A stretch of 64,000 nt of DNA from Comamonas sp. Y33R10-2 (GCF_019355935.1 NZ_CP079925.1:2046001-2110000); one strand, 5' to 3'. Counted from the stretch's first letter, positions 10,224-19,537 are shown. The notes: a model not told the origin generated them from the sequence alone. Program-made: numbers and translations.

Positions 10224-10253
10224 TTGACTATGCATTAAGAGCACTTTTAGAAT
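10224..10253 (+). promoter_or_regulatory. Probable sigma-70 promoter for the lytic transglycosylase
   Basis: A -35 box TTGACT (10224-10229) and a -10 box TAGAAT (10248-10253) are separated by 18 bases. Transcription would start near 10260, giving a leader of about 175 nt. Confidence 0.6.
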
Positions 10254-10260
10254 CCGCCAG

Positions 10261-10281
10261 CGCTCAAATTGAGCGTTTTTT
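10261..10281 (+). terminator. Hairpin with T tract at the start of the leader
   Basis: The palindrome CGCTCAAATTGAGCG is directly followed by T6. It has the form of a small intrinsic terminator but sits almost at the predicted transcription start, so it may be a 5' stabilising hairpin, an attenuator, or the end of a transcript from further upstream. Confidence 0.5.
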
Positions 10282-10433
10282 GTTTCCGCTGCCTCACGAC
10301 TGAGCAGACCGATCAGCGCCTCGCCGAGGTGCTTTTAATCGGCCCGCAGCAAACCTCATCGGCGTGCTGCCTCTGGCTTCACCGTGTCACTGATCCGGTT
10401 GAACCTCGGGCGATAGCCAAGAAAGGACTAGCT

Positions 10434-11270
10434 ATGCCAGCGTCAGGAAAATTAGTCGCCTCTGCGCGAACGTTGGGCCATAAGACGGCCAACGGTTTTC
10501 TTGCTCTTACCCACAACGGTTTCGCCCTCTTGGGCTTGGCCGTGGCCATTTCGGCCTTGATTTTAATTTCCCGCCCAGACCTGCGTCTGGCTGGTGCAAC
10601 TGAGCTGCGCGAGTGGCTCGATACACGCCTGCCCGTTGTGGCTGAAACCATCATCGAAGAAGCTCCAGCTTCCGAGATCGTTGTCGCCAGCGACCGCGCC
10701 ACCGCAGTCAACCCCACAAGCTTGCCCAAGGATCAAGCCGCTGTCGCCTTTTGGCTCAGCAAGAAGTACCGCGTCGCTCCAGAGCCCATCGCGGCCTTGG
10801 TCAGCGAAGCCTATGCTTTGGGCAAAGCCAACAAGCTGGACCCCACGCTGATTTTGGCCATCATGGCCATTGAGTCGAGTTTCAACCCATTTGCCCAAAG
10901 CTCGGTCGGTGCTCAAGGTTTGATGCAGGTGATGACTAAGGTCCACACCGACAAGTACGAAAGCTTTGGCGGCCGTCATGCTGCATTTGATCCCGTGACT
11001 AACCTCAAAGTTGGCGTCAAGGTGCTCAAGGAGTGCATTGCACGCGCTGGCTCTATCGAAGGTGGTCTGCGCTACTACGTAGGTGCTGCTAATCTGCCAA
11101 GCGACGGTGGCTACGCCGCCAAAGTACTGGCCGAGCATCAACGTATGCGCCAAGGCGCTGGCCTAGGCGCTAGCACTTTGGTTGCGACCAAGCCTGCTGC
11201 GCCCAAGGCAGTGGAGTCCACAACGGTGTCTCACTCTGAGCAAGTTACCGTTGCTGGTTCCAGCCTGTAA
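10434..11270 (+). CDS. Lytic transglycosylase (SLT family), membrane-anchored
   Basis: This 278-aa enzyme is predicted to cleave the glycan strands of peptidoglycan in the periplasm. One N-terminal membrane segment (about residues 30-45) is followed by a linker and an SLT domain at about residues 105-240. The catalytic glutamate is E147 in AIMAIESSFNP, followed by the family motif AQGLMQVM. The C-terminal 40 residues are low in complexity. The start is ATG 10434, chosen because AAGAAAGGA stands just upstream; an in-frame codon at 10269 would lie in the leader. A terminator follows. The physiological partner is not evident from the neighbours. Confidence 0.9.
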   Translation: MPASGKLVASARTLGHKTANGFLALTHNGFALLGLAVAISALILISRPDLRLAGATELREWLDTRLPVVAETIIEEAPASEIVVASDRATAVNPTSLPKDQAAVAFWLSKKYRVAPEPIAALVSEAYALGKANKLDPTLILAIMAIESSFNPFAQSSVGAQGLMQVMTKVHTDKYESFGGRHAAFDPVTNLKVGVKVLKECIARAGSIEGGLRYYVGAANLPSDGGYAAKVLAEHQRMRQGAGLGASTLVATKPAAPKAVESTTVSHSEQVTVAGSSL

Positions 11271-11301
11271 GTTTTCAATCCATAAACTGTCGATTTTTTT
11301 C

Positions 11302-11328
11302 AAGCTGGCCTCTGTGCCAGCTTTTTTT
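11302..11328 (+). terminator. Intrinsic terminator after the lytic transglycosylase
   Basis: The stem AGCTGGC/GCCAGCT is followed by T7. Confidence 0.93.
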
Positions 11329-11397
11329 ATGCCCGCACGCAAGTGCTCAGGAATAGCGCTGTTACGGCTTTGAGATATGTCAGCTCAGCTACACTAG

Positions 11398-11548
11398 AGG
11401 GTGTACGCAACTGGCGATAGGCGCAGAAATTTCTCTGCCGCTGACGTGGAAACCAGCAGACTGCAAGGTCTGTGAACCACTGGGGAGCGTACCGCCCAAG
11501 GTCGCAGCGATTGCAATCCACAAGCGTTTCAGCCGTTCGCCTGGGCAG
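11398..11548 (+). promoter_or_regulatory. Probable ZTP (pfl) riboswitch upstream of glyA
   Basis: The 5' part holds CGCAACTGGCGATAGGCG and AACCACTGGGGAGCG, and the 3' part holds CCGTTCGCCTGGGCA. These blocks, in this order and with a variable insert between them, are the hallmarks of the pfl motif, which binds the purine intermediate ZTP/ZMP and commonly precedes one-carbon and purine genes, glyA among them. A small terminator hairpin follows directly, as expected for an expression platform that lets glyA be read when ZTP accumulates. The identification rests on recalled consensus, not on a covariance search. Confidence 0.85.
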
Positions 11549-11570
11549 CCCTTGCTTCAAGGGAATTTTT
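11549..11570 (+). terminator. Terminator hairpin of the riboswitch expression platform
   Basis: The stem CCCTTG/CAAGGG with loop CTT is followed by AATTTTT. It begins two bases after the last conserved aptamer block and lies 16 bases before the glyA start. Confidence 0.7.
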
Positions 11571-11586
11571 AGTTCACAGGACTGCC

Positions 11587-12834
11587 ATGTTTCAACGCAC
11601 CGATACCGTCGCTAAAGTCGACCCCGAACTGTTTGCAGCTATTGAAGCTGAGAACCACCGCCAGCAAGAGCACATCGAGCTGATCGCCAGCGAGAACTAC
11701 TGCTCGCCCGCCGTGATGGAAGCCCAAGGCTCCCAGCTGACCAACAAGTACGCTGAAGGCTACCCCGGCAAGCGTTACTACGGTGGTTGCGAGCATGTGG
11801 ACGTGGTCGAGCAACTGGCCATCGACCGCATCAAGCAAATCTTTGGCGCAGAAGCCGCCAACGTGCAACCCAATTCCGGCTCCCAAGCCAATCAAGCAGT
11901 GCTGATGGCGTTTGCCAAGCCCGGCGACACCATTTTGGGCATGAGCCTGGCCGAAGGCGGTCACCTGACCCACGGCATGGCGCTGAACATGTCCGGCAAG
12001 TGGTTCAATGCCGTCTCTTACGGTCTGGACGCTAACGAAGCCATCGACTACGACAAGATGGAAGCGCTGGCCCGTGAGCACAAGCCCCGCATCATCGTGG
12101 CCGGTGCCTCTGCCTACGCCCTGCACATCGACTTTGAGCGCTTCGCCAAGATCGCTAAGGAAGTCGGCGCCATCCTGTGGGTGGACATGGCTCACTACGC
12201 TGGCCTGATCGCCGCGGGCGTGTACCCCAACCCCGTGCCTTTTGCTGACGTGGTCACCACCACCACCCACAAGAGCCTGCGCGGCCCCCGTGGCGGCGTG
12301 ATCTTGATGAAGGCCGAGCACGAGAAGGCACTGAACAGCGCCATCTTCCCCGGCCTGCAAGGCGGCCCGCTGATGCACGTGATCGCCGGTAAGGCTGTTG
12401 CGTTCAAGGAAGCGCTGACTCCTGAGTTCAAGGCTTACCAAGAACAAGTCGTCAAGAACGCCAAGGTCATGGCGGACACGCTGACCGAACGCGGCCTGCG
12501 CATCGTCTCTGGTCGCACAGAAAGCCACGTCATGCTGGTGGACCTGCGCGCCAAGGGCATTACTGGCAAGGCGGCTGAAGCGGCTCTGGGTCTGGCTCAC
12601 ATCACTGTGAACAAGAACGCCATCCCTAACGACCCCGAAAAGCCATTCGTGACCAGCGGCATCCGTATCGGTACTCCCGCCATGACCACCCGTGGTTTCG
12701 GCGAGGAAGAAACTCGCATCACCGCCAACTTGGTGGCTGATGTGCTGGAAAACCCCGCCGACGAAGCCAACTTGGCTGCTGTGCGTGAAAAGGTTGCTGC
12801 CTTGACCGCCAAGCTGCCTGTCTACAGCAAGTAA
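11587..12834 (+). CDS. glyA: Serine hydroxymethyltransferase
   Basis: This PLP enzyme interconverts serine and glycine and loads one-carbon units onto tetrahydrofolate in the cytoplasm. The 415-aa length is normal. Visible family motifs include [30 protein letters not shown], and the PLP-lysine motif [13 protein letters not shown] near residue 230. The ribosome binding site ACAGGA precedes the ATG. Expression is probably controlled by the upstream ZTP riboswitch, which links glycine and folate flux to purine synthesis. nrdR follows 21 bases downstream, probably in the same transcript. Confidence 0.98.
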   Translation: MFQRTDTVAKVDPELFAAIEAENHRQQEHIELIASENYCSPAVMEAQGSQLTNKYAEGYPGKRYYGGCEHVDVVEQLAIDRIKQIFGAEAANVQPNSGSQANQAVLMAFAKPGDTILGMSLAEGGHLTHGMALNMSGKWFNAVSYGLDANEAIDYDKMEALAREHKPRIIVAGASAYALHIDFERFAKIAKEVGAILWVDMAHYAGLIAAGVYPNPVPFADVVTTTTHKSLRGPRGGVILMKAEHEKALNSAIFPGLQGGPLMHVIAGKAVAFKEALTPEFKAYQEQVVKNAKVMADTLTERGLRIVSGRTESHVMLVDLRAKGITGKAAEAALGLAHITVNKNAIPNDPEKPFVTSGIRIGTPAMTTRGFGEEETRITANLVADVLENPADEANLAAVREKVAALTAKLPVYSK

Positions 12835-12855
12835 ATTCTGCTGCTCTGACACACC

Positions 12856-13341
12856 ATGAAGTGCCCCTTCTGCAGCAACCCGGACACGCAAGTTGTCGAA
12901 ACGCGTGAGTCCGAAGATGGGGGCTTCATTCGCCGCCGCCGCCGCTGCGGTGGCTGCGAAAAACGCTTTACAACGTATGAGCGGCCCGAGGTCAGCTTTC
13001 CGACTGTGGTCAAAAAAGATGGCCGCCGCATTGAGTACGAGCGCGCCAAGCTGCAAGGCTCCTTCCAGATTGCGCTGCGCAAGCGGCCGGTGAGCACGGC
13101 GCTGATCGATGACTCCATCGAGCGCATTGAAGACAAACTGCTCAACTTAGGCCTGCGCGAGATCGATTCCAGCCGCCTTGGCGAGTTGGTAATGGATGAA
13201 CTCAAGGGCCTGGACAAAGTGGGATATATCCGCTTTGCCAGCGTGTACCGCAGCTTTGAGGATGTGGACGACTTCACCAACATCATGGATGAAGTGCGTA
13301 GCCCCAAGTCCAAGTCAGCTAAGAAGCCTGCAGCGGCCTGA
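12856..13341 (+). CDS. nrdR: Transcriptional repressor NrdR
   Basis: This 161-aa nucleotide-sensing repressor of ribonucleotide reductase genes has an N-terminal zinc ribbon with C3, C6, C31 and C34 (CPFC and CGGC). An Arg-rich stretch ([10 protein letters not shown]) and an ATP-cone domain at about residues 46-136 ([18 protein letters not shown]) follow. Its position behind glyA is common in proteobacteria and ties it to nucleotide precursor supply. A good terminator ends the unit. Confidence 0.97.
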   Translation: MKCPFCSNPDTQVVETRESEDGGFIRRRRRCGGCEKRFTTYERPEVSFPTVVKKDGRRIEYERAKLQGSFQIALRKRPVSTALIDDSIERIEDKLLNLGLREIDSSRLGELVMDELKGLDKVGYIRFASVYRSFEDVDDFTNIMDEVRSPKSKSAKKPAAA

Positions 13342-13364
13342 TAGACATAAGCCAGCTCAATACA

Positions 13365-13390
13365 AAAGCCACCCTCGGGTGGTTTTTTTG
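13365..13390 (+). terminator. Intrinsic terminator of glyA-nrdR
   Basis: The stem GCCACCC/GGGTGG with a two-base loop is flanked by A and T7 tracts. Confidence 0.9.
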
Positions 13391-13410
13391 TTTAGCGCTT
13401 GCATTTAAAT

Positions 13411-13484
13411 GCTATTAATTTAAGAGCTACAAGTCCATTCACTGAAATGACTGCAAGCTATTTTTATAATATTTTTGCTACTGA
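13411..13484 (+). repeat. Short AT-rich interspersed repeat, copy B
   Basis: The segment starts GCTATTAATTTAAGAGCTAC followed by AAGTCCATTC, and closes with AAGCTATTTTTATAAT. The core parallels the copy just before folA (GCTATCAATAAAGTAGCTGC, then TAGTCCATAC on the reverse strand). It lies between the nrdR terminator and the end of the 5'-nucleotidase gene. Confidence 0.55.
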
Positions 13485-15313
13485 ACAAGCGTAATTCGAT
13501 CCTGCAGCGGCAGCGCCATAGGCGCCGTCAAACTCTGCGTACGCACATACTCAACCAGCGCATCCAAGTCCAGCATGCCGCCCACCACATCGCGGCCTTG
13601 GGTAAAGACGCTGAAGTTGTCGCCACCCGTACCCAGATAACTTTGCAGGCCTACGCGGTAGCTTTGAGTCATGTCGAGCAGTTGGCCATGGAGGCGAATA
13701 TCACTCACGCGCTGACCGGCATTCTGGCTGAGATCGAATCGGTAACCAAAGCCCTGCGATACCTGCAAGATGCGCGGCGCAGCTACGGTGTTGCTGCCGC
13801 TGTTGAACTGCTGCTCCAATACCTGCCGAATTTGCTCACCCGTCAGACTCATCACCATCAGCGTATTGCCAAAAGGCTGAACGCTGAAAAGCTGCCCATA
13901 GGTCACTTGGCCACTGGCATCCGGCAGCAGATCAGCGCGCACGCCGCCTGAATTCATAAAAGCCAGCTGTGCACCACCCGCTGCCGCATCTTGCGTCGCG
14001 GCCAAGATGCTGTCGGCTACCACGCGACCCATCACACTTTCGCCACTGCTTTGCAACGTGCGCATAGCGGCCAAGGCCAGTCGCCCTACTGGCGCAGCCG
14101 CCAAGGGCTGGGCAGCGGCCTTGTAGCGGGCCACCAGTTGCGCCACATCGGCATCAGCATCAAAAGCCGGAAAGTCCGGCTGCAGCGCCACCACGCCTGC
14201 GCTGCTGGTATAGGCCTCGCCCTGCACGATATGCTGGCGCGCAGACTTGCGACTTACGCGGCGCGTGTTGCCATCTACCGTGAGCGTCACTTCCGTCAAC
14301 AGCGTGCCGTACAGGCCACCACTGGTCAGCAAGAATGGCTTGCCAAGATTAACCTTGGCGTAGTCACACAGGTAAGCGCGGTGCGTGTGACCAGAGATCA
14401 CCACATCCACCTCGCCAGAGAGCTGCTCCAAAATCGGCACGATGTCGCCAGACAAGCCTTGGCAGCTGTTCTCCTGTAGGCCCGACGTGGTGCTGCCACC
14501 CTCATGCACCATCACCACAATCACATCAGCACCTTGGGCGCGCAGTTGCGGGATGAGCGCATTGGCCGTCAGCGCCTCAGACGTAAAGCTCAAGCCTTTG
14601 ACGCCACTGGGGCGCACCATCTTCGGCGTGTTCTTGAGCGTCATACCAATAAAACCCACGCCAATGCGCAAGCCATCTTGCTCAAAAAACTTCACGGCGG
14701 TTGCGGGAAACAGCGGCTTGCCGTCATCTCGAATCGTGTTAGCTGCCAAGTATTGAAACGACGCGCCTTGAAAGGGCTTGCTCAACTGGCAAGGCTCTTT
14801 GCTGGTGAACTTCTCGCAGCCGCCGTTTTGCATGCGCAGCAACTCATCAGCGCCTTGGTCGTATTCGTGGTTGCCGGTGGCGGCAAAATCCACCTTCATC
14901 AGATTCAGAGCCTCAATAGTGGGCTCATCCAGAAACAGTGATGACACGATGGGCGATGCACCAATCATGTCTCCCGCCGTCACCACCGCCACATGGCGAC
15001 TGGCCGCACGCCGCTGGGCAATGGCCTGCGCCAGATAAGCCGCGCCGCCGGCGGGTACAGCAACGCTGTGACCTTGCGCGTTTTGCGCTGCTACCGCCTG
15101 CTTGGGCGGCTCTAAATTGCCGTGCAAGTCATTGAAGCCCAGCAAGGTGATCTCCATGCTTGCGGGCTTGACGACACCACCGCCACAGGCAGATAAGACT
15201 ATCGCCATAATCGCCGCAGCAGCGCTTGCGGTCATGCTTCGAAATGCACAACGCCAGCCCAGCGACAAGGCGCGGGGCTGGCGTTGATTGGGCTTTGTGT
15301 TTGCTACAACCAT
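13478..15313 (-). CDS. 5'-nucleotidase / 2',3'-cyclic phosphodiesterase family lipoprotein
   Basis: This 611-aa UshA-like enzyme is predicted to hydrolyse nucleotides or related phosphoesters in the periplasm. A signal sequence ends in the lipobox LSAC (followed by GGG), which indicates a lipoprotein. The metallophosphatase core shows GFNDLHGNLEP, GDMIGASPI, GNHEYDQG, VVMVHEGG and ISGHTHRAYLC. The C-terminal 5'-nucleotidase domain contains MNSGGVRADLL and SLTGEQIRQVLEQQF. Start chosen at ATG 15313 because CAGGAGAG lies seven bases upstream. The substrate cannot be told from sequence alone. It runs convergently to nrdR. Confidence 0.9.
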   Translation of the reverse strand: MVVANTKPNQRQPRALSLGWRCAFRSMTASAAAAIMAIVLSACGGGVVKPASMEITLLGFNDLHGNLEPPKQAVAAQNAQGHSVAVPAGGAAYLAQAIAQRRAASRHVAVVTAGDMIGASPIVSSLFLDEPTIEALNLMKVDFAATGNHEYDQGADELLRMQNGGCEKFTSKEPCQLSKPFQGASFQYLAANTIRDDGKPLFPATAVKFFEQDGLRIGVGFIGMTLKNTPKMVRPSGVKGLSFTSEALTANALIPQLRAQGADVIVVMVHEGGSTTSGLQENSCQGLSGDIVPILEQLSGEVDVVISGHTHRAYLCDYAKVNLGKPFLLTSGGLYGTLLTEVTLTVDGNTRRVSRKSARQHIVQGEAYTSSAGVVALQPDFPAFDADADVAQLVARYKAAAQPLAAAPVGRLALAAMRTLQSSGESVMGRVVADSILAATQDAAAGGAQLAFMNSGGVRADLLPDASGQVTYGQLFSVQPFGNTLMVMSLTGEQIRQVLEQQFNSGSNTVAAPRILQVSQGFGYRFDLSQNAGQRVSDIRLHGQLLDMTQSYRVGLQSYLGTGGDNFSVFTQGRDVVGGMLDLDALVEYVRTQSLTAPMALPLQDRITLVQ

Positions 15314-15364
15314 CACGACTCTCCTGAGTCCCCGGTTGTACCTCACAAATTGGTGTTTTTAATG

Positions 15365-16462
15365 TCAGGCAGCGGAAGCGGGGATGGGCGCCAGGCCCGA
15401 ATCCACATCGGCGTTCTGCGCACGGTGGCGCAAGGCGTGGTCCATCACAACCAGCGCCAGCAGTGCCTCGGCAATGGGTGCTGCACGAATGCCCACGCAC
15501 GGGTCGTGGCGGCCCTTGGTGATGACTTCAGCGGTATTGCCGTGCACGTCAATTGATTCACGCGGCGTGATGATGGAACTGGTGGGCTTGATGCCAATGC
15601 GCACTTCCAAATCTTGGCCCGTGCTGATGCCTCCCACAATGCCGCCCGCGTTGTTGCTGCGAAAGCCTTGGGGGCTGAGCGAGTCGCCATGTGTGGTGCC
15701 GCGCTGGGCCACGCTGTCAAAGCCTGCGCCAATCTCTACAGCCTTGACCGCATTCAAGCCCATCATGGCGTAGGCAATGTCGGCATCCAGACGGTCATAC
15801 AGAGGCTGACCCAGGCCCACAGGCATGTTGCTGGCGTTTACGCGCAGCGCAGCGCCGCAAGAGTCACCGCTTTTGCGCAGATCGTTCATATAGTCTTCGA
15901 ACTGCGTCACATCAGCCACAGGCGCGAAGAAGGGATTGTGGGGCACATGCTCCCAGCTTTCAAAGCCAATGGGCAGCTCGCCGATCTGCGTCATGCAAGC
16001 GCGAAACTCGGTGCCGAACTTTTCTTTGAGCCATTTTTTGGCCACGGCTCCTGCAGCCACGGTGGGCGCTGTCATGCGGGCGGAAGAACGACCACCACCG
16101 CGTGGGTCACGAATACCGTACTTTTGAAAGTAAGCGTAGTCGGCGTGGCCAGGACGGAAGCTCTGCGCAATATTGGAGTAGTCCTTGCTGCGCTGGTCGG
16201 TATTGCGGATGAGCAGCGCAATCGGCGTGCCCGTGGTCTTGCCCTCGTACACGCCCGAGAGAATCTCGACCGCATCGGGCTCGTTGCGCTGGGTGACAAA
16301 CTTGCTGGTGCCAGGGCGGCGGCGGTCCAGATCAAACTGGATATCTGCCTCGCTCAAGGCCATGCCCGGGGGGCAGCCGTCAATCACGCAGCCAATGGCT
16401 GGGCCGTGGGATTCACCAAAGTTGGTGACCGTGAAAATTGTGCCGAAGGTATTGCCGCTCAT
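15365..16462 (-). CDS. aroC: Chorismate synthase
   Basis: This enzyme makes chorismate from 5-enolpyruvylshikimate 3-phosphate, the last common step of aromatic amino-acid synthesis, and needs reduced FMN. The 365-aa length is typical. Family signatures include [18 protein letters not shown] near the N-terminus, RRRPGTS, and [15 protein letters not shown] with [11 protein letters not shown]. The 5'-nucleotidase gene starts 51 bases downstream on the same strand. The N-terminus [12 protein letters not shown] matches the family, which fixes the start. Confidence 0.98.
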   Translation of the reverse strand: MSGNTFGTIFTVTNFGESHGPAIGCVIDGCPPGMALSEADIQFDLDRRRPGTSKFVTQRNEPDAVEILSGVYEGKTTGTPIALLIRNTDQRSKDYSNIAQSFRPGHADYAYFQKYGIRDPRGGGRSSARMTAPTVAAGAVAKKWLKEKFGTEFRACMTQIGELPIGFESWEHVPHNPFFAPVADVTQFEDYMNDLRKSGDSCGAALRVNASNMPVGLGQPLYDRLDADIAYAMMGLNAVKAVEIGAGFDSVAQRGTTHGDSLSPQGFRSNNAGGIVGGISTGQDLEVRIGIKPTSSIITPRESIDVHGNTAEVITKGRHDPCVGIRAAPIAEALLALVVMDHALRHRAQNADVDSGLAPIPASAA

Positions 16463-16599
16463 AGACCGTCGATTATGCCCGCGGGTATGCCGCCGCTTGC
16501 ACTAAAAGCGTTGGCAGTCTGTTGCGCTAGCCATCGCCACTAAGAGCGACTCTAAGAGCGGCTCTTAGCCGCCCCACAAAAGCAAACCCCACACAAAGC

Positions 16600-16620
16600 A
16601 AAACCCCGCATCAAGCGGGG
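16600..16620 (-). terminator. Intrinsic terminator after the CBS-domain gene
   Basis: On the reverse strand CCCCGC/GCGGGG with loop TTGAT is followed by TTTT. Confidence 0.85.
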
Positions 16621-16644
16621 CTGGTATCTAAAAAGACCGAACGA

Positions 16645-17097
16645 TCAATCCGCGCCTTGGCGCTCGCCTTCGGGCCAATCGCGGATATAGGCCTTGAGCA
16701 TGCGGTTTTCAAAGTTCTGGCTGTCCACCACGGCCTTGGCCACGTCGTACAGCGAGATCACGCCCATCAGCATGCGCTTGTCCATCACGGGCATGTAGCG
16801 CGCGTGGCGGTCCAGCATCATGCGGCGCACCTCGTCCATGTCGGTTTCCATGGTGCAGGTCATGGGCGCATCGTCCATGGCGCCACGCACCGAAGCACGC
16901 TCAATGCCGCCAGCCTTCACAAAGCCCTGAATCACCTCGCGAAAGGTGAGCATGCCCACCACATCGCCATGCTCCATCACGACCAGCGAGCCGATGTCTT
17001 TATCCGACATCACCTGCACCGCAGCAGCCAAGCTCTCATCGGGCGACACCGTATAGAGGGTGTTGCCTTTGACGCGCAGGATGTCACTTACTTTCAT
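16645..17097 (-). CDS. CBS-domain pair protein
   Basis: This 150-aa protein is made of two CBS motifs, at about residues 5-60 (ILRVKGNTLYTVSPDESLAA...GSLVVME) and 75-135 (MTCTMETDMDEVRRMM...ARYMPVMD). Such tandem pairs bind adenosyl ligands and act as energy or nucleotide sensors. With no attached enzyme domain its target is unknown. GGAGA stands eight bases before the ATG. It has a terminator of its own, so it is probably a single-gene unit. Confidence 0.9.
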   Translation of the reverse strand: MKVSDILRVKGNTLYTVSPDESLAAAVQVMSDKDIGSLVVMEHGDVVGMLTFREVIQGFVKAGGIERASVRGAMDDAPMTCTMETDMDEVRRMMLDRHARYMPVMDKRMLMGVISLYDVAKAVVDSQNFENRMLKAYIRDWPEGERQGAD

Positions 17098-17308
17098 TGC
17101 TGTTCTCCGAATGGCTCAGGCGCAAGGCTTGAGCGCACAAAATGCAAAAAATTCTCTGCAAATATAGCCCACATTGCACTCCAATCAAGGCAAGTAGGCT
17201 ACGGGTCATCCATGAAATTCACCATCTTGGTGCGCGACAAGTGCAGCACTTTTGCACAGTCGCTTTATGCTGATCGCCAAGCAGCATCAAAAATATTGGA
17301 GACCCCAC

Positions 17309-18607
17309 ATGCCCGGCTATTCAGACCCCGGTTTTGACACCCTCAGCCTGCACGCAGGCGCCCAGCCCGACCCCGCCACCGGCGCACGCGCCACGCCGAT
17401 TCATCTGACGACCTCTTTTGTTTTTGAATCTAGTGATCACGCAGCAAGCCTCTTTAACCTAGAGCGACCCGGCCATGTCTACAGCCGCATCAGCAATCCC
17501 ACCAACGCGGTGCTGGAGCAGCGCGTTTCCGCCTTGGAAGGCGGCGTGGGCGCGATTGCGGTTGCCAGCGGTCAGGCCGCGCTGCACCTAAGCATTGCCA
17601 CGCTAATGGGCGCAGGCAGCCACATTGTGGCCAGCACAGCGCTGTATGGCGGATCGCAAAACCTGCTGCACTACACACTGCGCCGCTTTGGCATTGAGAC
17701 CACTTTCGTCAAGCCCGGCGACATCGACGGCTGGCGCGCTGCCGTGCGGCCCAACACCAAATTATTCTTTGGCGAAACCGTGGGCAACCCCGGCCTCGAT
17801 GTACTGGACATCCCCACCATTTCTTCAATAGCCCACGACTCGGGCGTGCCCCTGCTGGTGGACTCCACCCTCACCTCGCCGTGGCTGATGCAGCCCTTTA
17901 AACATGGCGCAGACATCGTCTATCACTCGGCGACCAAATTCCTGTCGGGCCACGGCACGATCATTGGCGGTGTGGTGGTGGATGGCGGCAGTTTTGACTG
18001 GGAAAAATCGGGCAAATTCCCCGAACTGACCGAGCCCTACGACGGCTTTCACAACATGGTGTTCAGCGAAGAATCGACCGTGGGCGCCTTCTTGCTGCGC
18101 GCCCGCCGCGAAGGCCTGCGCGACTTTGGCGCCTGCCTGAGCCCGCACAGCGCTTGGCTAATTCTGCAAGGCATCGAAACCCTGCCACTGCGCATGGAGC
18201 GGCACATGAAGAACACCGAGCGCGTTGTGCAGTTCTTGGCCAGCCACCCGCTAGTGAGCCGCGTGGGCCACCCGATGCTGGAGTCGCATTCATCTTATGC
18301 ACTGGCCCAAAAACTGCTGCCGCGCGGTGCAGGCTCGGTATTTAGCTTTGACATTGCGGGTAACCGCAATCAGGGCAAGACTTTTATCGAAGCGCTCAAG
18401 ATTTTCAGCCACCTTGCCAATGTGGGCGACTGCCGCTCTTTGGTGATTCACCCGGCCAGCACCACGCATTTCCGTATGAGCGACGAGGCGCTGGCGCAAG
18501 CCGGTATCAGCCAAGGCACGATTCGTTTATCGATTGGTCTGGAAGATGCAGATGACCTCATTGATGACTTGAAGCGAGCACTGAAGGCTGCAGAGAAAGC
18601 GGCATAA
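17309..18607 (+). CDS. O-acetyl/O-succinylhomoserine sulfhydrylase
   Basis: This 432-aa enzyme of the Cys/Met-metabolism PLP family is predicted to make homocysteine (or cystathionine) from an activated homoserine. Motifs are DTLSLHAGAQPDPATGARATP with TSFVFES at the N-terminus, YSRISNPTNAVLEQRVSALEG, and the PLP-lysine motif HSATKFLSGHG at about residue 210. Length and the VVDGGSFDW insert favour the O-acetylhomoserine type (MetY) over cystathionine gamma-synthase, but the acyl preference cannot be read from sequence. Start chosen at ATG 17309, behind TTGGAGA; an upstream in-frame start at 17252 has no ribosome binding site. Confidence 0.9.
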   Translation: MPGYSDPGFDTLSLHAGAQPDPATGARATPIHLTTSFVFESSDHAASLFNLERPGHVYSRISNPTNAVLEQRVSALEGGVGAIAVASGQAALHLSIATLMGAGSHIVASTALYGGSQNLLHYTLRRFGIETTFVKPGDIDGWRAAVRPNTKLFFGETVGNPGLDVLDIPTISSIAHDSGVPLLVDSTLTSPWLMQPFKHGADIVYHSATKFLSGHGTIIGGVVVDGGSFDWEKSGKFPELTEPYDGFHNMVFSEESTVGAFLLRARREGLRDFGACLSPHSAWLILQGIETLPLRMERHMKNTERVVQFLASHPLVSRVGHPMLESHSSYALAQKLLPRGAGSVFSFDIAGNRNQGKTFIEALKIFSHLANVGDCRSLVIHPASTTHFRMSDEALAQAGISQGTIRLSIGLEDADDLIDDLKRALKAAEKAA

Positions 18608-18675
18608 AAATGGCGTACATGCCTTATTTTGAATAAAAACAGCCTCCAGTCCTTATTCCATATACAGGTATAGCT

Positions 18676-19488
18676 ATGTTTTTTGAAGTTAACAAAGCCC
18701 AAATTTATGCCTACACCGGCGGCAAAGCGTTCGATGCTGCCAAGCCCACCGCCATCTTCATCCACGGTGTGCTGTGCGATCACAGCGTCTGGGCGCTGCA
18801 AAGCCGCTACATGGCCAACCACGGCTTCAATGTGCTGGCGCTGGATCTGCCCGGTCATTGCAAAAGTGCTGGCGCGGCGCCAAAAACGGTGGAAGATGCA
18901 GCCGCCTTCATCGCCCAACTGATGGATGCCGCGGGCTTAAAGCAAGCCGCCCTCATCGGCCACAGCTGGGGCAGCTTGATCGCGATGGAAGCGGCAGCCA
19001 CTTTGAAAGTACGCATCAGCCATCTGGTGCTGGTCGGCACGGCCTTTCCCATGAAGGTCTCGCCCGCGCTGCTCGAATCTGCCTTGAATACCCCAGAAAA
19101 AGCGATTCAGAAGGTCAACACCTTCTCGCGCGCCACGCTGGCGCCCCCTAATGGCGCAGGCAGCTGGGTGTTTGGTGCCGGTATGGCATTGGGCCGCCGC
19201 GTGCTGGCTAGCAATGCAAACACCAACTTGCTGCACACCGGCTTTACCGCCTGCGATAGCTATGCGGGCGGCGATGCGGCCATGGCGAAAATTACCTGCC
19301 CCGTTTTGTTTGTGCTGGGCGAGCAAGACCAGATGACGCCGCCCAAAGCCGCCAAAGGCCTGATCGCCGCGGCGCAAGCGGCAGGCAAAATCGTCAAAGT
19401 ACAAACCATCGCCAACGGCCACAACCAGATGACAGAATCGCCCGACGCTACGCTGTTTGCCATTCACGATTTCTTGAAGAATTCTTGA
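18676..19488 (+). CDS. Alpha/beta hydrolase
   Basis: This 270-aa cytoplasmic hydrolase has the family layout in full: an oxyanion-hole segment IFIHGVLCDHSVW, the nucleophile elbow GHSWGS with S97, an acid in LGEQDQMTPP (about D218) and a histidine in NGHNQMTE (about H249). The substrate is unknown. It follows the sulfhydrylase gene after 68 bases and may be co-transcribed with it. A homoserine acetyltransferase role is not supported, because that family is longer and has different motifs. Confidence 0.88.
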   Translation: MFFEVNKAQIYAYTGGKAFDAAKPTAIFIHGVLCDHSVWALQSRYMANHGFNVLALDLPGHCKSAGAAPKTVEDAAAFIAQLMDAAGLKQAALIGHSWGSLIAMEAAATLKVRISHLVLVGTAFPMKVSPALLESALNTPEKAIQKVNTFSRATLAPPNGAGSWVFGAGMALGRRVLASNANTNLLHTGFTACDSYAGGDAAMAKITCPVLFVLGEQDQMTPPKAAKGLIAAAQAAGKIVKVQTIANGHNQMTESPDATLFAIHDFLKNS

Positions 19489-19537
19489 TAACTTTTTGAC
19501 AACATTTCGTACCCACTGATCACCTTAGGAAATGCAC

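Noticed and set aside
11569..13056. Reverse open frame of about 495 codons over glyA and the nrdR start
   Set aside because: glyA and nrdR on the forward strand are certain; the antisense product has no recognisable domain and would cross the riboswitch terminator.
16551..16567. Palindrome CTAAGAGCGGCTCTTAG between aroC and the CBS gene
   Set aside because: It lacks a T tract and a context that would decide between an operator and chance; not annotated as a site.
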